The notes under the pieces are model-generated. The model saw only the letters and a program-made list of their open reading frames with translations. It was not told the DNA's origin and made no database searches. Shown in pieces: positions 26,563-35,979 of a DNA stretch of 64,000 bases (within the stretch, counting starts at the first letter, position 1; each line of letters begins with the position of its first letter). The translations under genes were made by a program, and so were the position numbers. This DNA is from Terrimesophilobacter sp964651535 (GTDB lineage: Bacteria; Actinomycetota; Actinomycetes; Actinomycetales; Microbacteriaceae). The stretch spans positions 620,001 to 684,000 of the forward strand of contig CAZYYE010000002.1 of NCBI GenBank assembly GCA_964651535.1, written 5' to 3'.

Positions 26563-28446
26563 TCACGCAGAGGGCTGCACTTGGTTAAGCCACTCATCCA
26601 AGCTCAGGAGCCCCCAAACCAAGAGGCGCCGATTCTCGCTACCCGTGAAGTGCGATTCAAGCACAGTGCCCACCGCATCTCGATCAAGGATATCGAATAG
26701 TGGCGTCGAACCGCTGAGCTGGCGGCGCACAAAGTCAATACTCTCGCCCTTAAACCAGCTAGCGTCCGGTGAAGAGAAGCCCTGCTTGGCGCGACTTGTT
26801 ACGGATTCGGGGATGTGACGACTCATCGCGTCGCGCAAAATCTGCTTGCCGTCCTTGGTGCGCTTGAAGAACTGCTCGGCCTTCGCCCCCGGCTCGTTTT
26901 CATTGAGCCGCGCGACCTCGGCAAGGTTATTTAGCTTGTACTTGACTGGCACCCGCATCGCGAAGTCGACGAGATCGTTGTCCAGGAACGGGACTCTCGA
27001 CTCCAGCCCGTGTGCCATCGAGAGTTTGTCCTCGACAACGAGTAGCCCGTGCAGGAAGGTCTTTGCTTCAAAGTAAAGCGACTGGTTGATGAAGTCCTCG
27101 GGCCGCTCGAGAGATCTCGGTTGGGATGGATAAACGTCACGGAAAACCTGCCGTGTCGAGACATCGGCAACGTCTCGCCAGATCGGTGAAACGAGTCTTT
27201 TCAACTCGGCAGGGGATGTCAATCTCTGCCAATAGTCGAAGTAGCTGTCGACATAGTCCTCGAAATTGCGCGCGCTCGTGGCTCGGTAATAGCGCCACGG
27301 ATACCCACCGAATAGCTCGTCACCGCCAGCGCCTGAGAGAACAACCTTAACGAACTTGCCTGCGAGTTGCGCCGCGTAATAGTTGGGATAGCTTTGGCCA
27401 ACTCGAGGCTCTTCAAGGTGGTGGACAAGCGCCGGAAGGGACCGTTCCATGTCGCCCGATTTGAGCACAACTTCGTATTGCTCGGTCTTGAACGCCGCCG
27501 ACATCGCCTCCGCCATGGCGCGCTCGTCGAACGCGAGTTCCATGCCGGATGCACTACTCAAGTCGAATCCGCACGTGAAGGTTTTCATACCGGGGAAAGA
27601 ATCCGCGGCGATCGCGGTGATCGAGCCACTATCCATGCCGCCGCTGAGGTAGCTTCCAACTTCCACATCGCTGAGAAGCTGGCGATTGACCGCTTGGGCA
27701 AACAGTCGATCGAGTTCTTCGACATACTCTTCGTGCCTGGCTTCGGGAGACTCCTCCCTGAAGTCGAAGTCCCAGTATTGAGTCTTCTTTAATTGCGGAA
27801 TAGTTGACTTCAGGTCAAGTACAGTGAAATGGCCGGCAGGGAGAAGCTGGATGTCCTCGAGCAAGGTCCGCTCCGAAAGGATGTTCTGGAACGTGAGGTA
27901 CTCCATGAGTGCGGACTTATCCAGTCGACGGACGAAGTTCGATCGAGCGAGAATAGCCTTCTGTTCAGATCCAAACGCGAATACGTCGCCCTGTTGACTG
28001 ACGTAAAGCGGCTTGATCCCGTATCGGTCGCGAGCGAGAAGGAGCCTCCGGGCCATCGAGTCGTAGAAGCCGAAGGCAAACATTCCGTTGAACCGCGGAA
28101 GCGCATCAACGCCCCACTCGATCAACGCATTGAGCACGACTTCGGTATCACTCGAAGAGCGAAATCGGTGCCCTCTGGCTTCGAGCTCTGCCCGAATCTC
28201 GCGATGATTGTAGATCATCCCATTGAACGTGAGAACGTATCGCGAATCACTCGAAACCATCGGTTGATGGCCCAACGGCGAAAGATCGATTATCGCAAGC
28301 CGACGGTGTCCGATGCCGACATTCTCCTGAATCCAGTGGCCCTCGCCGTCCGGGCCGCGATGCGCCAGCGAATCGGTCATCGCGCGCAACATCACCGGCG
28401 AAATCCCGTCACCCTTGAGATTGATGACGCCGGCGATTCCACACAT
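26563..28446 (-). CDS. asnB: Asparagine synthase (glutamine-hydrolysing)-like amidotransferase, copy 1
   Basis: A 627-residue two-domain enzyme. The N-terminal class II glutaminase domain starts at the Cys2 nucleophile (MCGIAGV) and has HRGPDGEG and HRRLAIIDLS. The C-terminal synthetase domain carries the ATP pyrophosphatase loop SYLSGGMDSGS near residue 265 and SGAGGDELFGGYPW. Classic AsnB makes asparagine from aspartate. In polysaccharide clusters, related proteins amidate uronic acids. With a second copy at 34091 beside a UDP-sugar dehydrogenase, uronic acid amidation is a plausible alternative, not shown by sequence. Confidence 0.9.
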   Translation of the reverse strand: MCGIAGVINLKGDGISPVMLRAMTDSLAHRGPDGEGHWIQENVGIGHRRLAIIDLSPLGHQPMVSSDSRYVLTFNGMIYNHREIRAELEARGHRFRSSSDTEVVLNALIEWGVDALPRFNGMFAFGFYDSMARRLLLARDRYGIKPLYVSQQGDVFAFGSEQKAILARSNFVRRLDKSALMEYLTFQNILSERTLLEDIQLLPAGHFTVLDLKSTIPQLKKTQYWDFDFREESPEARHEEYVEELDRLFAQAVNRQLLSDVEVGSYLSGGMDSGSITAIAADSFPGMKTFTCGFDLSSASGMELAFDERAMAEAMSAAFKTEQYEVVLKSGDMERSLPALVHHLEEPRVGQSYPNYYAAQLAGKFVKVVLSGAGGDELFGGYPWRYYRATSARNFEDYVDSYFDYWQRLTSPAELKRLVSPIWRDVADVSTRQVFRDVYPSQPRSLERPEDFINQSLYFEAKTFLHGLLVVEDKLSMAHGLESRVPFLDNDLVDFAMRVPVKYKLNNLAEVARLNENEPGAKAEQFFKRTKDGKQILRDAMSRHIPESVTSRAKQGFSSPDASWFKGESIDFVRRQLSGSTPLFDILDRDAVGTVLESHFTGSENRRLLVWGLLSLDEWLNQVQPSA

Positions 28447-28486
28447 GTACTGGTCCCTCTCGTTTTAGCGGAGCCGCAATCGTCCC

Positions 28487-29464
28487 TTATTCCATGCCCG
28501 GGTTGGACGCTCTCCAGTCGATGAGTGCCAACAGTCCATCTCGAAGGGAGTCCTCATAGAAGAATCCGAGATCGCGGTGCGCCTTCTCCGTAGAGCCAAT
28601 CCTGTTTTGCACCATCCGGCGGCTGTCCTCTTCATTGTATGGACGGTATTCCACAGCCAATTCCGATTCCCGCAGCTCGAGTATGAGATTGCAAAGCTCC
28701 CTGATGCTCGTTTGGACGCCGGTTCCGACATTGTAAAACTCGTCGGTGGTGTCACCGCGTAGGGCAAGGACATTGCAGCGGGCAACGTCCCGTGCTGTCA
28801 CGAAGTCGTAGGCCTGCGAGCCGTCCCCGTTGATCACTGGGGCCTCGTTAGCCTCGATCTTGTTGAGCATGATGGGGATGACTCCAGTGTATGCCGCAGT
28901 CTGGTCCTGGTGTGGGCCGTACACATTCATGTAGCGCAGCCCTACATAGTCGAGTCCATAGCGATCATAAAAAGCGCGAGCCATCGCCTCGCCCGCAATC
29001 TTCGTTGCTCCGTAGAAGTTGCGATTATTGAACGGATGCTCTTCGGTCATGGGGACTTCGACCGCATCCCCATAGACGCTTGCCGAACTCGAATAAACCA
29101 AACGCTGGATGTCGTTGTTAACACATGCCTCGAGAACGTTAAAGACACCCGCAACGTTAACATCGAAGGCGGTGCGGGGGTAGTCCTTGCAATGCAGGAG
29201 CCACATCGCTGCGAGGTCTATAACACCATCTGCCCCCTTGAGGGCGGCATTCAGAACGTCCACCTCCCGCACGTCGCCACCATCGGGAAAAATACTGCAA
29301 CGAGCATCGTTGAGCTGAGGCGCAATATTGGACCGCTTGCCGCGAGCGAAGTTGTCGTAAATTGTGACTTGCCCAACATCGGTCGCGAGCAACTCCTCGA
29401 CGACGTGACTGCCGATAAAACCGGCGCCTCCGATCACGACAATATGCTTTCCAGCGATGTCCAT
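28487..29464 (-). CDS. NAD-dependent sugar-nucleotide epimerase/dehydratase
   Basis: A 325-residue extended SDR with VIGGAGFIGSHVVEEL, YSSSASVYGD with the catalytic Ser and FYGATK (Tyr/Lys), close to the UDP-glucose/UDP-GlcNAc 4-epimerase branch. The ATG at 29464 places the Rossmann strand directly after the start; an upstream in-frame start would add 11 residues. It is on the same strand as asnB copy 1, 40 bp away. The substrate is unknown; supplying a galacto- or uronic-type UDP sugar is inferred. The 174-bp gap to the ABC transporter gene shows no recognisable element. Confidence 0.85.
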   Translation of the reverse strand: MDIAGKHIVVIGGAGFIGSHVVEELLATDVGQVTIYDNFARGKRSNIAPQLNDARCSIFPDGGDVREVDVLNAALKGADGVIDLAAMWLLHCKDYPRTAFDVNVAGVFNVLEACVNNDIQRLVYSSSASVYGDAVEVPMTEEHPFNNRNFYGATKIAGEAMARAFYDRYGLDYVGLRYMNVYGPHQDQTAAYTGVIPIMLNKIEANEAPVINGDGSQAYDFVTARDVARCNVLALRGDTTDEFYNVGTGVQTSIRELCNLILELRESELAVEYRPYNEEDSRRMVQNRIGSTEKAHRDLGFFYEDSLRDGLLALIDWRASNPGME

Positions 29465-29638
29465 TTGATTCCATTTCTCGCCATCATTGAGGCCCACGCG
29501 CCTCGCGCACTACCGACTGTCGGCATGCTGTGTGGTCGACAGGACCCAATTATAGGTGGTACCCCGATCCAGAACCGCACCCGCGAAGTTAGTCGAGTCC
29601 ACCCGCAAGAAACTCGCGCCACGTGCCACATCAAACGC

Positions 29639-31417
29639 TCAGGCGAGGCCGGCGAGCTCTGCCTGGCGGGCAAAGTCGGGGAAACTGCTCACGAGTTCTT
29701 CGAATGTCCCACTGCCAACCACGGATCCCTCTCGCATGAAGAAGATGCAGTCCGATTTCATGATCGTTGCAAGACGGTGCGCAACGACGATCTTCGTAAT
29801 TCCAGCGCCAAGCCTTTGAATTGCGTCTGTGACCTGCGACTCTGTGTTGGTGTCCAGGGCGCTCGTCGCCTCGTCCATGACAAGGACGAGTGGGTCGGAG
29901 TATAGCGCTCGCGCTATCCCCAGTCGCTGCCGTTGACCGCCCGAAAGTGCAAGGCCGCGCTCTCCTACTGGCGATTCAATCCCCCCCTCCCGCGCCACCA
30001 CGAGATCCCAGAGCTGGGCTTGCTCCAGTGCATGTTGCACCTGTTCAGGGTCGTAATCGATTCCCCACGTTAAGGCGACATTTTGGGCGATACTTGCGTC
30101 GAAGAGCGCAACCTCCTGGGGTACGTAGCCAACGCGGGATCGCCATGCACTGCGCAGCGAGTTCAGTGGAATACCGTCCACCGAGATCGTTCCCTCAGTC
30201 GGTTCAAGCAGACTCAGCAGCAGGTCCACCATGGTCGACTTACCCGATCCGGAAGCCCCGACGAAGGCGACTGTGGATCCGAGTTGAACTTCGAGCGAGA
30301 CATCACGAATTGCCGGAGGCGCGTCGGGTGAATATCGAAACGTTACCCGCTCCAGGGCTAGGCGCTCAGGCGAATCGTGAAGGGGGCGTACCGTTCGTTC
30401 GGCGATTTCGCCTGAACCACGTTCAGTGTCTGCGAGTTCAGCGAGAACAAGTCGTGGGAACTCAGAGATTGCAATCATCGAGGAGAGAACTGACTGGAAC
30501 CGGATGATCGAGGGTGCCACACGGAATCCAGCCAATGCGAAAAGCGCAACGCCTGCAATCGCCTGATCAATTCCCCCGATGAGAAGTCCGACACCACCAA
30601 TGACGACAAAACCGCCAACCAGTCCTGCCTCGAGAGCATAGCGAGGAAGCTGGCTGAGGAAATAGATATTGGCTCTTGCCTGGGAACTGCGAGTTCTGGC
30701 GTCTTTCACTATCGATGCGACCTCAGGCTCCTTGTTGCGGAGAGTAACTTCCTTCATTGCTGCGATGATCTCAAGGATGAGACGCGAGGTTCGGATCGAA
30801 TTCTCTATGTTGATGTCACCAGCAATTCGTGCGCGTCGCGCAATCCAGAAAAAGAGCACAGCACCAAGAAGAAGCAAGTAAATCAACGTTGTCGCAGCAA
30901 TCACAGGCTGCACAATTGCGAGCGTAGCGATGACAACTACCAAGCTCACGAGTTCACCGAGCAGAGTGGCTCCCGGGAGGACGAAGCTGTTGACAGTGAC
31001 ATCGACGCCACTGTCGGATATACGCATGATGTCATTGGAGTTCTTGCGCAATCGATCCCGCCATGGCGCAGAAAGATAGGAGCGGAGCAACCGATCGCCA
31101 ATCGCGACCTCAAACCGGGGAATACGACGCGTCGCCCACCAGGTGACAAGGACTGCGAGAGCTCCTTTAGCAATCATTAGCGCGCAGATCATCAGAATCG
31201 TCCAAACGACTCCGATGGGGCTGAGCTCCCCGACAATCGGCAACACAGCTGGCTGGCCAGAGGCAACCGGACCGATGACAATAGCGAGCAGGCCGAGTGC
31301 GGCAGCGTCGAAGACCGCCAGCGATGCCAGCAACCAAGCGTAAAGATTCAGGAACCGGCGACCCCCAAGCGGGAACACTCGCACGACTTCCCGATAGAGC
31401 GAAATCACGGACTTCAT
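29639..31417 (-). CDS. ABC exporter, fused membrane and ATPase domains
   Basis: A 592-residue half-transporter with about six N-terminal membrane helices and a C-terminal ATPase. ATPase motifs are Walker A GASGSGKST near residue 395, signature LSGGQRQRLG, Walker B VLVMDEATSALD and the switch His in VAHRLATI. The architecture fits MsbA/PglK-type lipid or lipid-linked oligosaccharide exporters. ATG 31417 has AGGAGACT directly upstream. It works as a homodimer or with an unseen partner. Its place among glycosyltransferases suggests export of a lipid-linked glycan, in parallel with the Wzx-type flippase at 10447. Confidence 0.88.
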   Translation of the reverse strand: MKSVISLYREVVRVFPLGGRRFLNLYAWLLASLAVFDAAALGLLAIVIGPVASGQPAVLPIVGELSPIGVVWTILMICALMIAKGALAVLVTWWATRRIPRFEVAIGDRLLRSYLSAPWRDRLRKNSNDIMRISDSGVDVTVNSFVLPGATLLGELVSLVVVIATLAIVQPVIAATTLIYLLLLGAVLFFWIARRARIAGDINIENSIRTSRLILEIIAAMKEVTLRNKEPEVASIVKDARTRSSQARANIYFLSQLPRYALEAGLVGGFVVIGGVGLLIGGIDQAIAGVALFALAGFRVAPSIIRFQSVLSSMIAISEFPRLVLAELADTERGSGEIAERTVRPLHDSPERLALERVTFRYSPDAPPAIRDVSLEVQLGSTVAFVGASGSGKSTMVDLLLSLLEPTEGTISVDGIPLNSLRSAWRSRVGYVPQEVALFDASIAQNVALTWGIDYDPEQVQHALEQAQLWDLVVAREGGIESPVGERGLALSGGQRQRLGIARALYSDPLVLVMDEATSALDTNTESQVTDAIQRLGAGITKIVVAHRLATIMKSDCIFFMREGSVVGSGTFEELVSSFPDFARQAELAGLA

Positions 31418-31512
31418 ATTCAGTCTCCTGTCCTTCGGACCCAGCAATCCTATTCGCAACCAGCGCAAGCGACCTGACGGCTGCGCCGGAAAGACGTCGT
31501 GACCGGACCCTG

Positions 31513-31518
31513 TACAAT
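31513..31518 (+). promoter_or_regulatory. Putative extended -10 element
   Basis: TGTACAAT contains a TG-extended TACAAT hexamer, 60 bases before the GTG start at 31578, in the divergent gap between the ABC exporter and the glycosyltransferase operon. No clear -35 is visible. Confidence 0.45.
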
Positions 31519-31577
31519 CGTCCCGACCGACTCTGGGCATAGCGGGCCCTGATTTGCGGATGGGGGGAAAGGCACTG

Positions 31578-32753
31578 GTGGCAAGACGCGTCGTCATTGT
31601 GAGTCGTATCTTCGCACCTGAGGTCTCCGCCGCGGCGGGCATCCTTCGATCATGGGCCCGTGCCTTCCGGGACGCTGGCGCCATCGTCACCGTTATCACG
31701 ACCAAACCGCCACGTGGCATGAGTATCGCTGACCCGAGTGGCATCCGCGTTCGGCGAGCGCCCGTGCACCGTGATCGCCAAGACTATGTTCGTGGCTACG
31801 TGTCCTATTTAAGCTTCGATGTTCCTCTGTTTTTCAGGCTCCTGTTTGCGCACCGAGCGGAACTCTACGTCGTCGAACCGCCACCTACCACTGTTGCGGT
31901 CGTTCGCATCGTGGGATGGCTGCGTCGCACTCCCTACGTCGTCAGGGCGGCCGACTTGTGGTCGGACGCCGCCGCAATGGCGACGCAGTCAGCCTTTGTC
32001 CTCCGTTCCCTCCGATGTGTAGAAGTATGGGGTCTTTCCGGTGCCCAGCGATTGTTTGCGGCGCACGAACCACTCGTTGCACGTTTCCGGGAAGTGGGGA
32101 TCAATGCGCCAGCAATTCCAATTGGGTTCGGCGCTGACATGGATGCGTTCCGATACGAGCCCCGATCGCGACCGCTTGCGCCCGTCTTTGTCTACGCCGG
32201 AACGCACTCAGAGTGGCACGGAGCCGGGGTCTTCATCGAAGCATTCGCAGGGTTGCTCCCTCGGTACCCGGGAGCGAGGCTTCACTTCATCGGCAATGGA
32301 CAGGAGCGGGAGATCCTTCGAGCGAGGGCGATCGAGCTCGGGCTTGGCGACGCCGTTGATTTCCGACCTCCGATCCCTCCCGCCGAGCTCGCGCCAATCC
32401 TCTCCGGGGCGACCGCATCGCTCGCAAGCCTCAAACCCGGACAAGGCTATGACTACGCGTTCACGACAAAGGTCTACTCTTCCCTCGCCTCCGGGTGCCC
32501 GGTGATATTTGCGGGGGTCGGGCCCACTGGACCATTCCTCCGGTCCGCAACCTCCCCGGACGTGGGCGAGGCAGTCGACTATGAGGTCTCTGCGGTCGCT
32601 GCTGCGATGGAACGGGCAATAGCATTGTCTCCCGAACCCGACGCACGGTCCCGCCTTAGCGCGTGGACTCGCGAACACTACTCTCTCAACGCGATCGCCG
32701 ACACCGTCGTGGCAGAGAGTCTCGCCATCACAGCCCGTAGACTGTTCAGGTGA
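31578..32753 (+). CDS. Glycosyltransferase family 4
   Basis: A 391-residue GT-B enzyme. The N-terminal domain begins RRVVIVSRIFAPEVSAAAG. The donor domain shows FVYAGTHSEWHGAGVFIEA near residue 215, LHFIGNGQEREIL, and YAFTTKVYSSLASGCPVIF in the position of the donor-binding EX7E region. GTG 31578 was selected because GGGGGAAAGG sits five bases upstream; in-frame starts at 31554 and 31560 lie on or before this site. It overlaps the downstream dehydrogenase by four bases. The sugar is unknown. Confidence 0.83.
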   Translation: MARRVVIVSRIFAPEVSAAAGILRSWARAFRDAGAIVTVITTKPPRGMSIADPSGIRVRRAPVHRDRQDYVRGYVSYLSFDVPLFFRLLFAHRAELYVVEPPPTTVAVVRIVGWLRRTPYVVRAADLWSDAAAMATQSAFVLRSLRCVEVWGLSGAQRLFAAHEPLVARFREVGINAPAIPIGFGADMDAFRYEPRSRPLAPVFVYAGTHSEWHGAGVFIEAFAGLLPRYPGARLHFIGNGQEREILRARAIELGLGDAVDFRPPIPPAELAPILSGATASLASLKPGQGYDYAFTTKVYSSLASGCPVIFAGVGPTGPFLRSATSPDVGEAVDYEVSAVAAAMERAIALSPEPDARSRLSAWTREHYSLNAIADTVVAESLAITARRLFR

Positions 32754-34057
32754 AGATCGCAGTTATTGCTCTCGGAAAGATCGGGCTCCCACTCGCCGTG
32801 CAGTTCGCAAGTAAGGGGCACGATGTCGTCGGTGTCGACGTGAACCCCACGGTCGTTGACCTTGTGAACCAGGGGGTCGAGCCGTTTCCCGGTGAAGCCG
32901 AGTTGCAGGATCGGCTCGCCGATCTTGTGCCCGCTGGTCGCCTTCGAGCGACCACCAACTACTCGGAAGCGGTGCCTGGGGCGGACGCAGTCGTGCTCGT
33001 CGTGCCGCTATTCGTCGACGAGGTGACTGCCGAACCAGACTTCGGGTGGATGGACGCGGCGACGGAGTCACTTGGTGCACACCTGACCCCCGGTACCCTT
33101 GTTTCGTATGAGACAACCCTCCCGGTCGGCACAACCAGAACACGGTGGAAGCCGCTTCTTGAGCGGGTCTCCGGGCTGAAGGAAGGGGTCGATTTCGACC
33201 TGGTGTTCTCCCCTGAGCGGGTACTCACGGGCCGGGTCTTCGCCGACCTTCGCAAATACCCTAAGCTCATCGGCGGGCTCTCAGAACACGGGGCAAAGCG
33301 CGCATTGGACTTCTACGAAGCTGTCCTCGACTTCGACGAGCGAACCGATCTCGCAAGGCCAAACGGAGTTTGGGATCTTGGGAGTGCCGAGGCGTCCGAG
33401 CTTGCAAAGCTCGCTGAGACAACCTATCGGGATGTGAATATAGGGCTGGCGAATCAGTTCGCACGTTTCGCAGGTGAGAACGGCATCGATATCTACAATG
33501 TCATTGAGGCCTCTAACTCACAACCCTACAGTCACATCCACCAACCAGGCATCGCAGTCGGTGGCCACTGTATCCCCGTCTACCCGAGGCTCTACCTTTG
33601 GAACGATCCGGAGGCAACGATCGTCTCTGCAGCTCGCACAGCGAATGCGGAAATGCCCGACTACACGATCGGGCTTCTAGCAGGCGCGTACGGAGATCTG
33701 ACTGGAGCTCGAGTAGCGGTACTCGGCGCCGCGTATCGTGGAGGAGTGAAGGAGACAGCGTTTTCCGGCGTCTTCAGCACCGTGGAGGCCATCGGCGCCC
33801 GAGGCGCAATACCTTTCGTGCACGACCCGCTCTATACCGATGACGAGCTTGAGCGGCTTGGTTTCACACCGTACCACTTTGGAGAGTCCATCGACGCTGC
33901 TGTCGTGCAGGCCGACCATAGTGAATATCGTTCAATCGGTCCAGCCAACCTGCCCGGTATCAGGGCGTTTATCGATGGTCGCCGAATCTCGAATTCGGAC
34001 CAATGGCCAGGCGTGACCTACCGTGTCCTGGGTAAGGCCTTGGCACCTGTGGCCTGA
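32750..34057 (+). CDS. UDP-sugar 6-dehydrogenase (WbpA/WecC-like)
   Basis: A 435-residue NAD-dependent enzyme oxidising C6 of a UDP-hexosamine to a uronic acid. The three family domains are visible: an N-terminal Rossmann start, the central helix with Lys220 (ELAKLAETTYRDVNIGLANQ), and the catalytic Cys274 in GGHCIPVYP. The nucleotide-binding turn reads ALGKIGLP, so the first glycine of the usual GxGxxG is alanine. The likely substrate is UDP-GlcNAc or UDP-ManNAc, or the diacetamido sugar made by the 11795-14459 module. GTG start overlaps the preceding stop. Confidence 0.88.
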   Translation: MKIAVIALGKIGLPLAVQFASKGHDVVGVDVNPTVVDLVNQGVEPFPGEAELQDRLADLVPAGRLRATTNYSEAVPGADAVVLVVPLFVDEVTAEPDFGWMDAATESLGAHLTPGTLVSYETTLPVGTTRTRWKPLLERVSGLKEGVDFDLVFSPERVLTGRVFADLRKYPKLIGGLSEHGAKRALDFYEAVLDFDERTDLARPNGVWDLGSAEASELAKLAETTYRDVNIGLANQFARFAGENGIDIYNVIEASNSQPYSHIHQPGIAVGGHCIPVYPRLYLWNDPEATIVSAARTANAEMPDYTIGLLAGAYGDLTGARVAVLGAAYRGGVKETAFSGVFSTVEAIGARGAIPFVHDPLYTDDELERLGFTPYHFGESIDAAVVQADHSEYRSIGPANLPGIRAFIDGRRISNSDQWPGVTYRVLGKALAPVA

Positions 34058-34090
34058 CACGCCTCTATGCTTCGAAGTTAGGTCAACTAA

Positions 34091-35971
34091 ATGTGCGGAA
34101 TCGCGGGGAGTTGGTCGCGCATTGGTGCGACTTCCGATGGCAAACGCCTCCGTGCGGGATTAGACGCGATTCGGCACCGTGGCCCGGATGACCTGGGTGA
34201 TTTCGTTTGGCACGATGTATCCTCACGAGCACGTATCGACCTTGGCCTGGTCAGGCTCGCAATTCTCGATCTGAGCCCAGCAGGACATCAGCCGATGACA
34301 ATGGCTGGCGGCCGATTTACCATCTCTTATAACGGCGAAATCACCAATTATCTGGAGATCCGGGACGAACTTGCCGGGTTCGGCGAGACATTCGTTTCGG
34401 ATGGTGACACCGAGGTTCTTCTCAAGGCGTGGGCACGTTGGGGCACCACGACGCTGGATCGACTTGAAGGAATGTTCGCATTTGCCATCCTCGATACGGT
34501 TGAGCGGACTCTGACTCTTGCGCGTGATCCTTACGGCATCAAGCCCTTGTTTTACGCAGATCGCAACGACAAGATCGCGTTTTGCAGCGAGATGGCTGGC
34601 CTGTTCGAGATCGCGGTCCCCGATCCAAAACTCAACTGGCAGACCGCAGTCGACTACTTGCAGTGGGGCATGTATGACCATACCGAGCAGACGTTCGTAG
34701 AAGGTGTGAAGCACTTGCGCCCTGGTTATTACCTCGTAATCGACGTGGTCACGGGGAAACTCGGCAAGCCGGTCTGTTATTGGCGACCATCAGTGGCCAC
34801 GACGTACGAAGGAACCTACGACGACGCGGTTGACGAGGTCCGGACTCTTTTCATTGACTCTGTCAAGCGAAACCTCCGAAGCGATGTTCCGCTCGGAATC
34901 GCGTTGTCTGGTGGTCTCGACTCCTCGGCAATTACCGGTGCAGTTCGTAAGTTGGAGCCGGACATTCCAATCCAGACTTTTAGTTTTGTCGCACCAGGCT
35001 TCGCCAAGTCGGAACACGAATGGATTGCCCTCGTCGCTGAGGCTGTCGGGGCGACGTCACACACCGTGGCAGCAGAGCCGGGCGAACTCGAGCACGACCT
35101 CGACGACTTGATCCTCAGCCAGGGTGAACCGTTCGGTGGAACGAGCATTTACGCCCAATACCGCGTGTTCAAGCTGGCACGAGAGCATGGCGTTATCGTT
35201 ACCCTCGATGGACAGGGTGGCGACGAACTCTTCGCCGGTTATTTCGGTTATCCCGCCCAGCGCATGCACAGCCTCATCGAGACGGGACGGTGGGGTTCAG
35301 CTGCCAAGTTCGCCAGCGCCAGCCGCGATCTGCCGGATTGGTATCGGATGATTATGCCTTTCGAAGCGATGGCACAGTTCGCACCTCTTCGAATGCGTCA
35401 TCGTATTCGACGGCCATTGGCGTCGCCGCTCCTCGATACCAGCAAGCTGCGTGAGCGTGGTATCGACACCGGATACCCTCGGGTTGGACCCGATCCGGTA
35501 CGCGGTGCCCGGCTCAAGACCCATCTGCGGTCCACGCTGAGCGGAAGTGGGCTTCCCATGCTCCTGCGTCATGGCGATCGAAACTCCATGCGCTTTTCGA
35601 TAGAGAGCCGTGTCCCGTTCCTGGACCGAGCGCTGAACGAGCTTCTACTTTCTCTTCCAGAGGACTGGTTGGTCGGACCCGACGGGACAACTAAACGTAT
35701 TCTGCGTGATGCCGTCCGCGGCTGGGTCCCTGACGCGGTCATCGATCGGCGTGACAAAGTTGGTTTCGAGACTCCAGAGGCTGACTGGCAAGCTCGACTC
35801 GCCATGCATCCGAATGATCCTGAGCATCCAATAGGTTTCCTTCGCCAGGGCCGCATCGACACTGTTACCGGTGGCCTCACTGAGCGTGAACTCCGTTGGG
35901 GGCGCAGAGCCCACTGGCGACTCATCAACTTACGACGATGGGTTGCTCTGGCTGGTATCGATGCGAGTTAA
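34091..35971 (+). CDS. asnB: Asparagine synthase-like amidotransferase, copy 2
   Basis: A 626-residue protein with the glutaminase nucleophile Cys2 (MCGIAGS), the class II motif HRGPDDLG, the synthetase loop ALSGGLDSSA near residue 275 and GQGGDELFAGY near residue 380. It diverges substantially from copy 1, so it is not a recent duplication. It follows the UDP-sugar dehydrogenase by 33 bp on the same strand, making amidation of the resulting uronic acid (as proposed for O-antigen cluster homologues) a reasonable hypothesis. It ends 8 bp from a convergent gene. Confidence 0.88.
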   Translation: MCGIAGSWSRIGATSDGKRLRAGLDAIRHRGPDDLGDFVWHDVSSRARIDLGLVRLAILDLSPAGHQPMTMAGGRFTISYNGEITNYLEIRDELAGFGETFVSDGDTEVLLKAWARWGTTTLDRLEGMFAFAILDTVERTLTLARDPYGIKPLFYADRNDKIAFCSEMAGLFEIAVPDPKLNWQTAVDYLQWGMYDHTEQTFVEGVKHLRPGYYLVIDVVTGKLGKPVCYWRPSVATTYEGTYDDAVDEVRTLFIDSVKRNLRSDVPLGIALSGGLDSSAITGAVRKLEPDIPIQTFSFVAPGFAKSEHEWIALVAEAVGATSHTVAAEPGELEHDLDDLILSQGEPFGGTSIYAQYRVFKLAREHGVIVTLDGQGGDELFAGYFGYPAQRMHSLIETGRWGSAAKFASASRDLPDWYRMIMPFEAMAQFAPLRMRHRIRRPLASPLLDTSKLRERGIDTGYPRVGPDPVRGARLKTHLRSTLSGSGLPMLLRHGDRNSMRFSIESRVPFLDRALNELLLSLPEDWLVGPDGTTKRILRDAVRGWVPDAVIDRRDKVGFETPEADWQARLAMHPNDPEHPIGFLRQGRIDTVTGGLTERELRWGRRAHWRLINLRRWVALAGIDAS

Positions 35972-35979
35972 CCTCGCGC

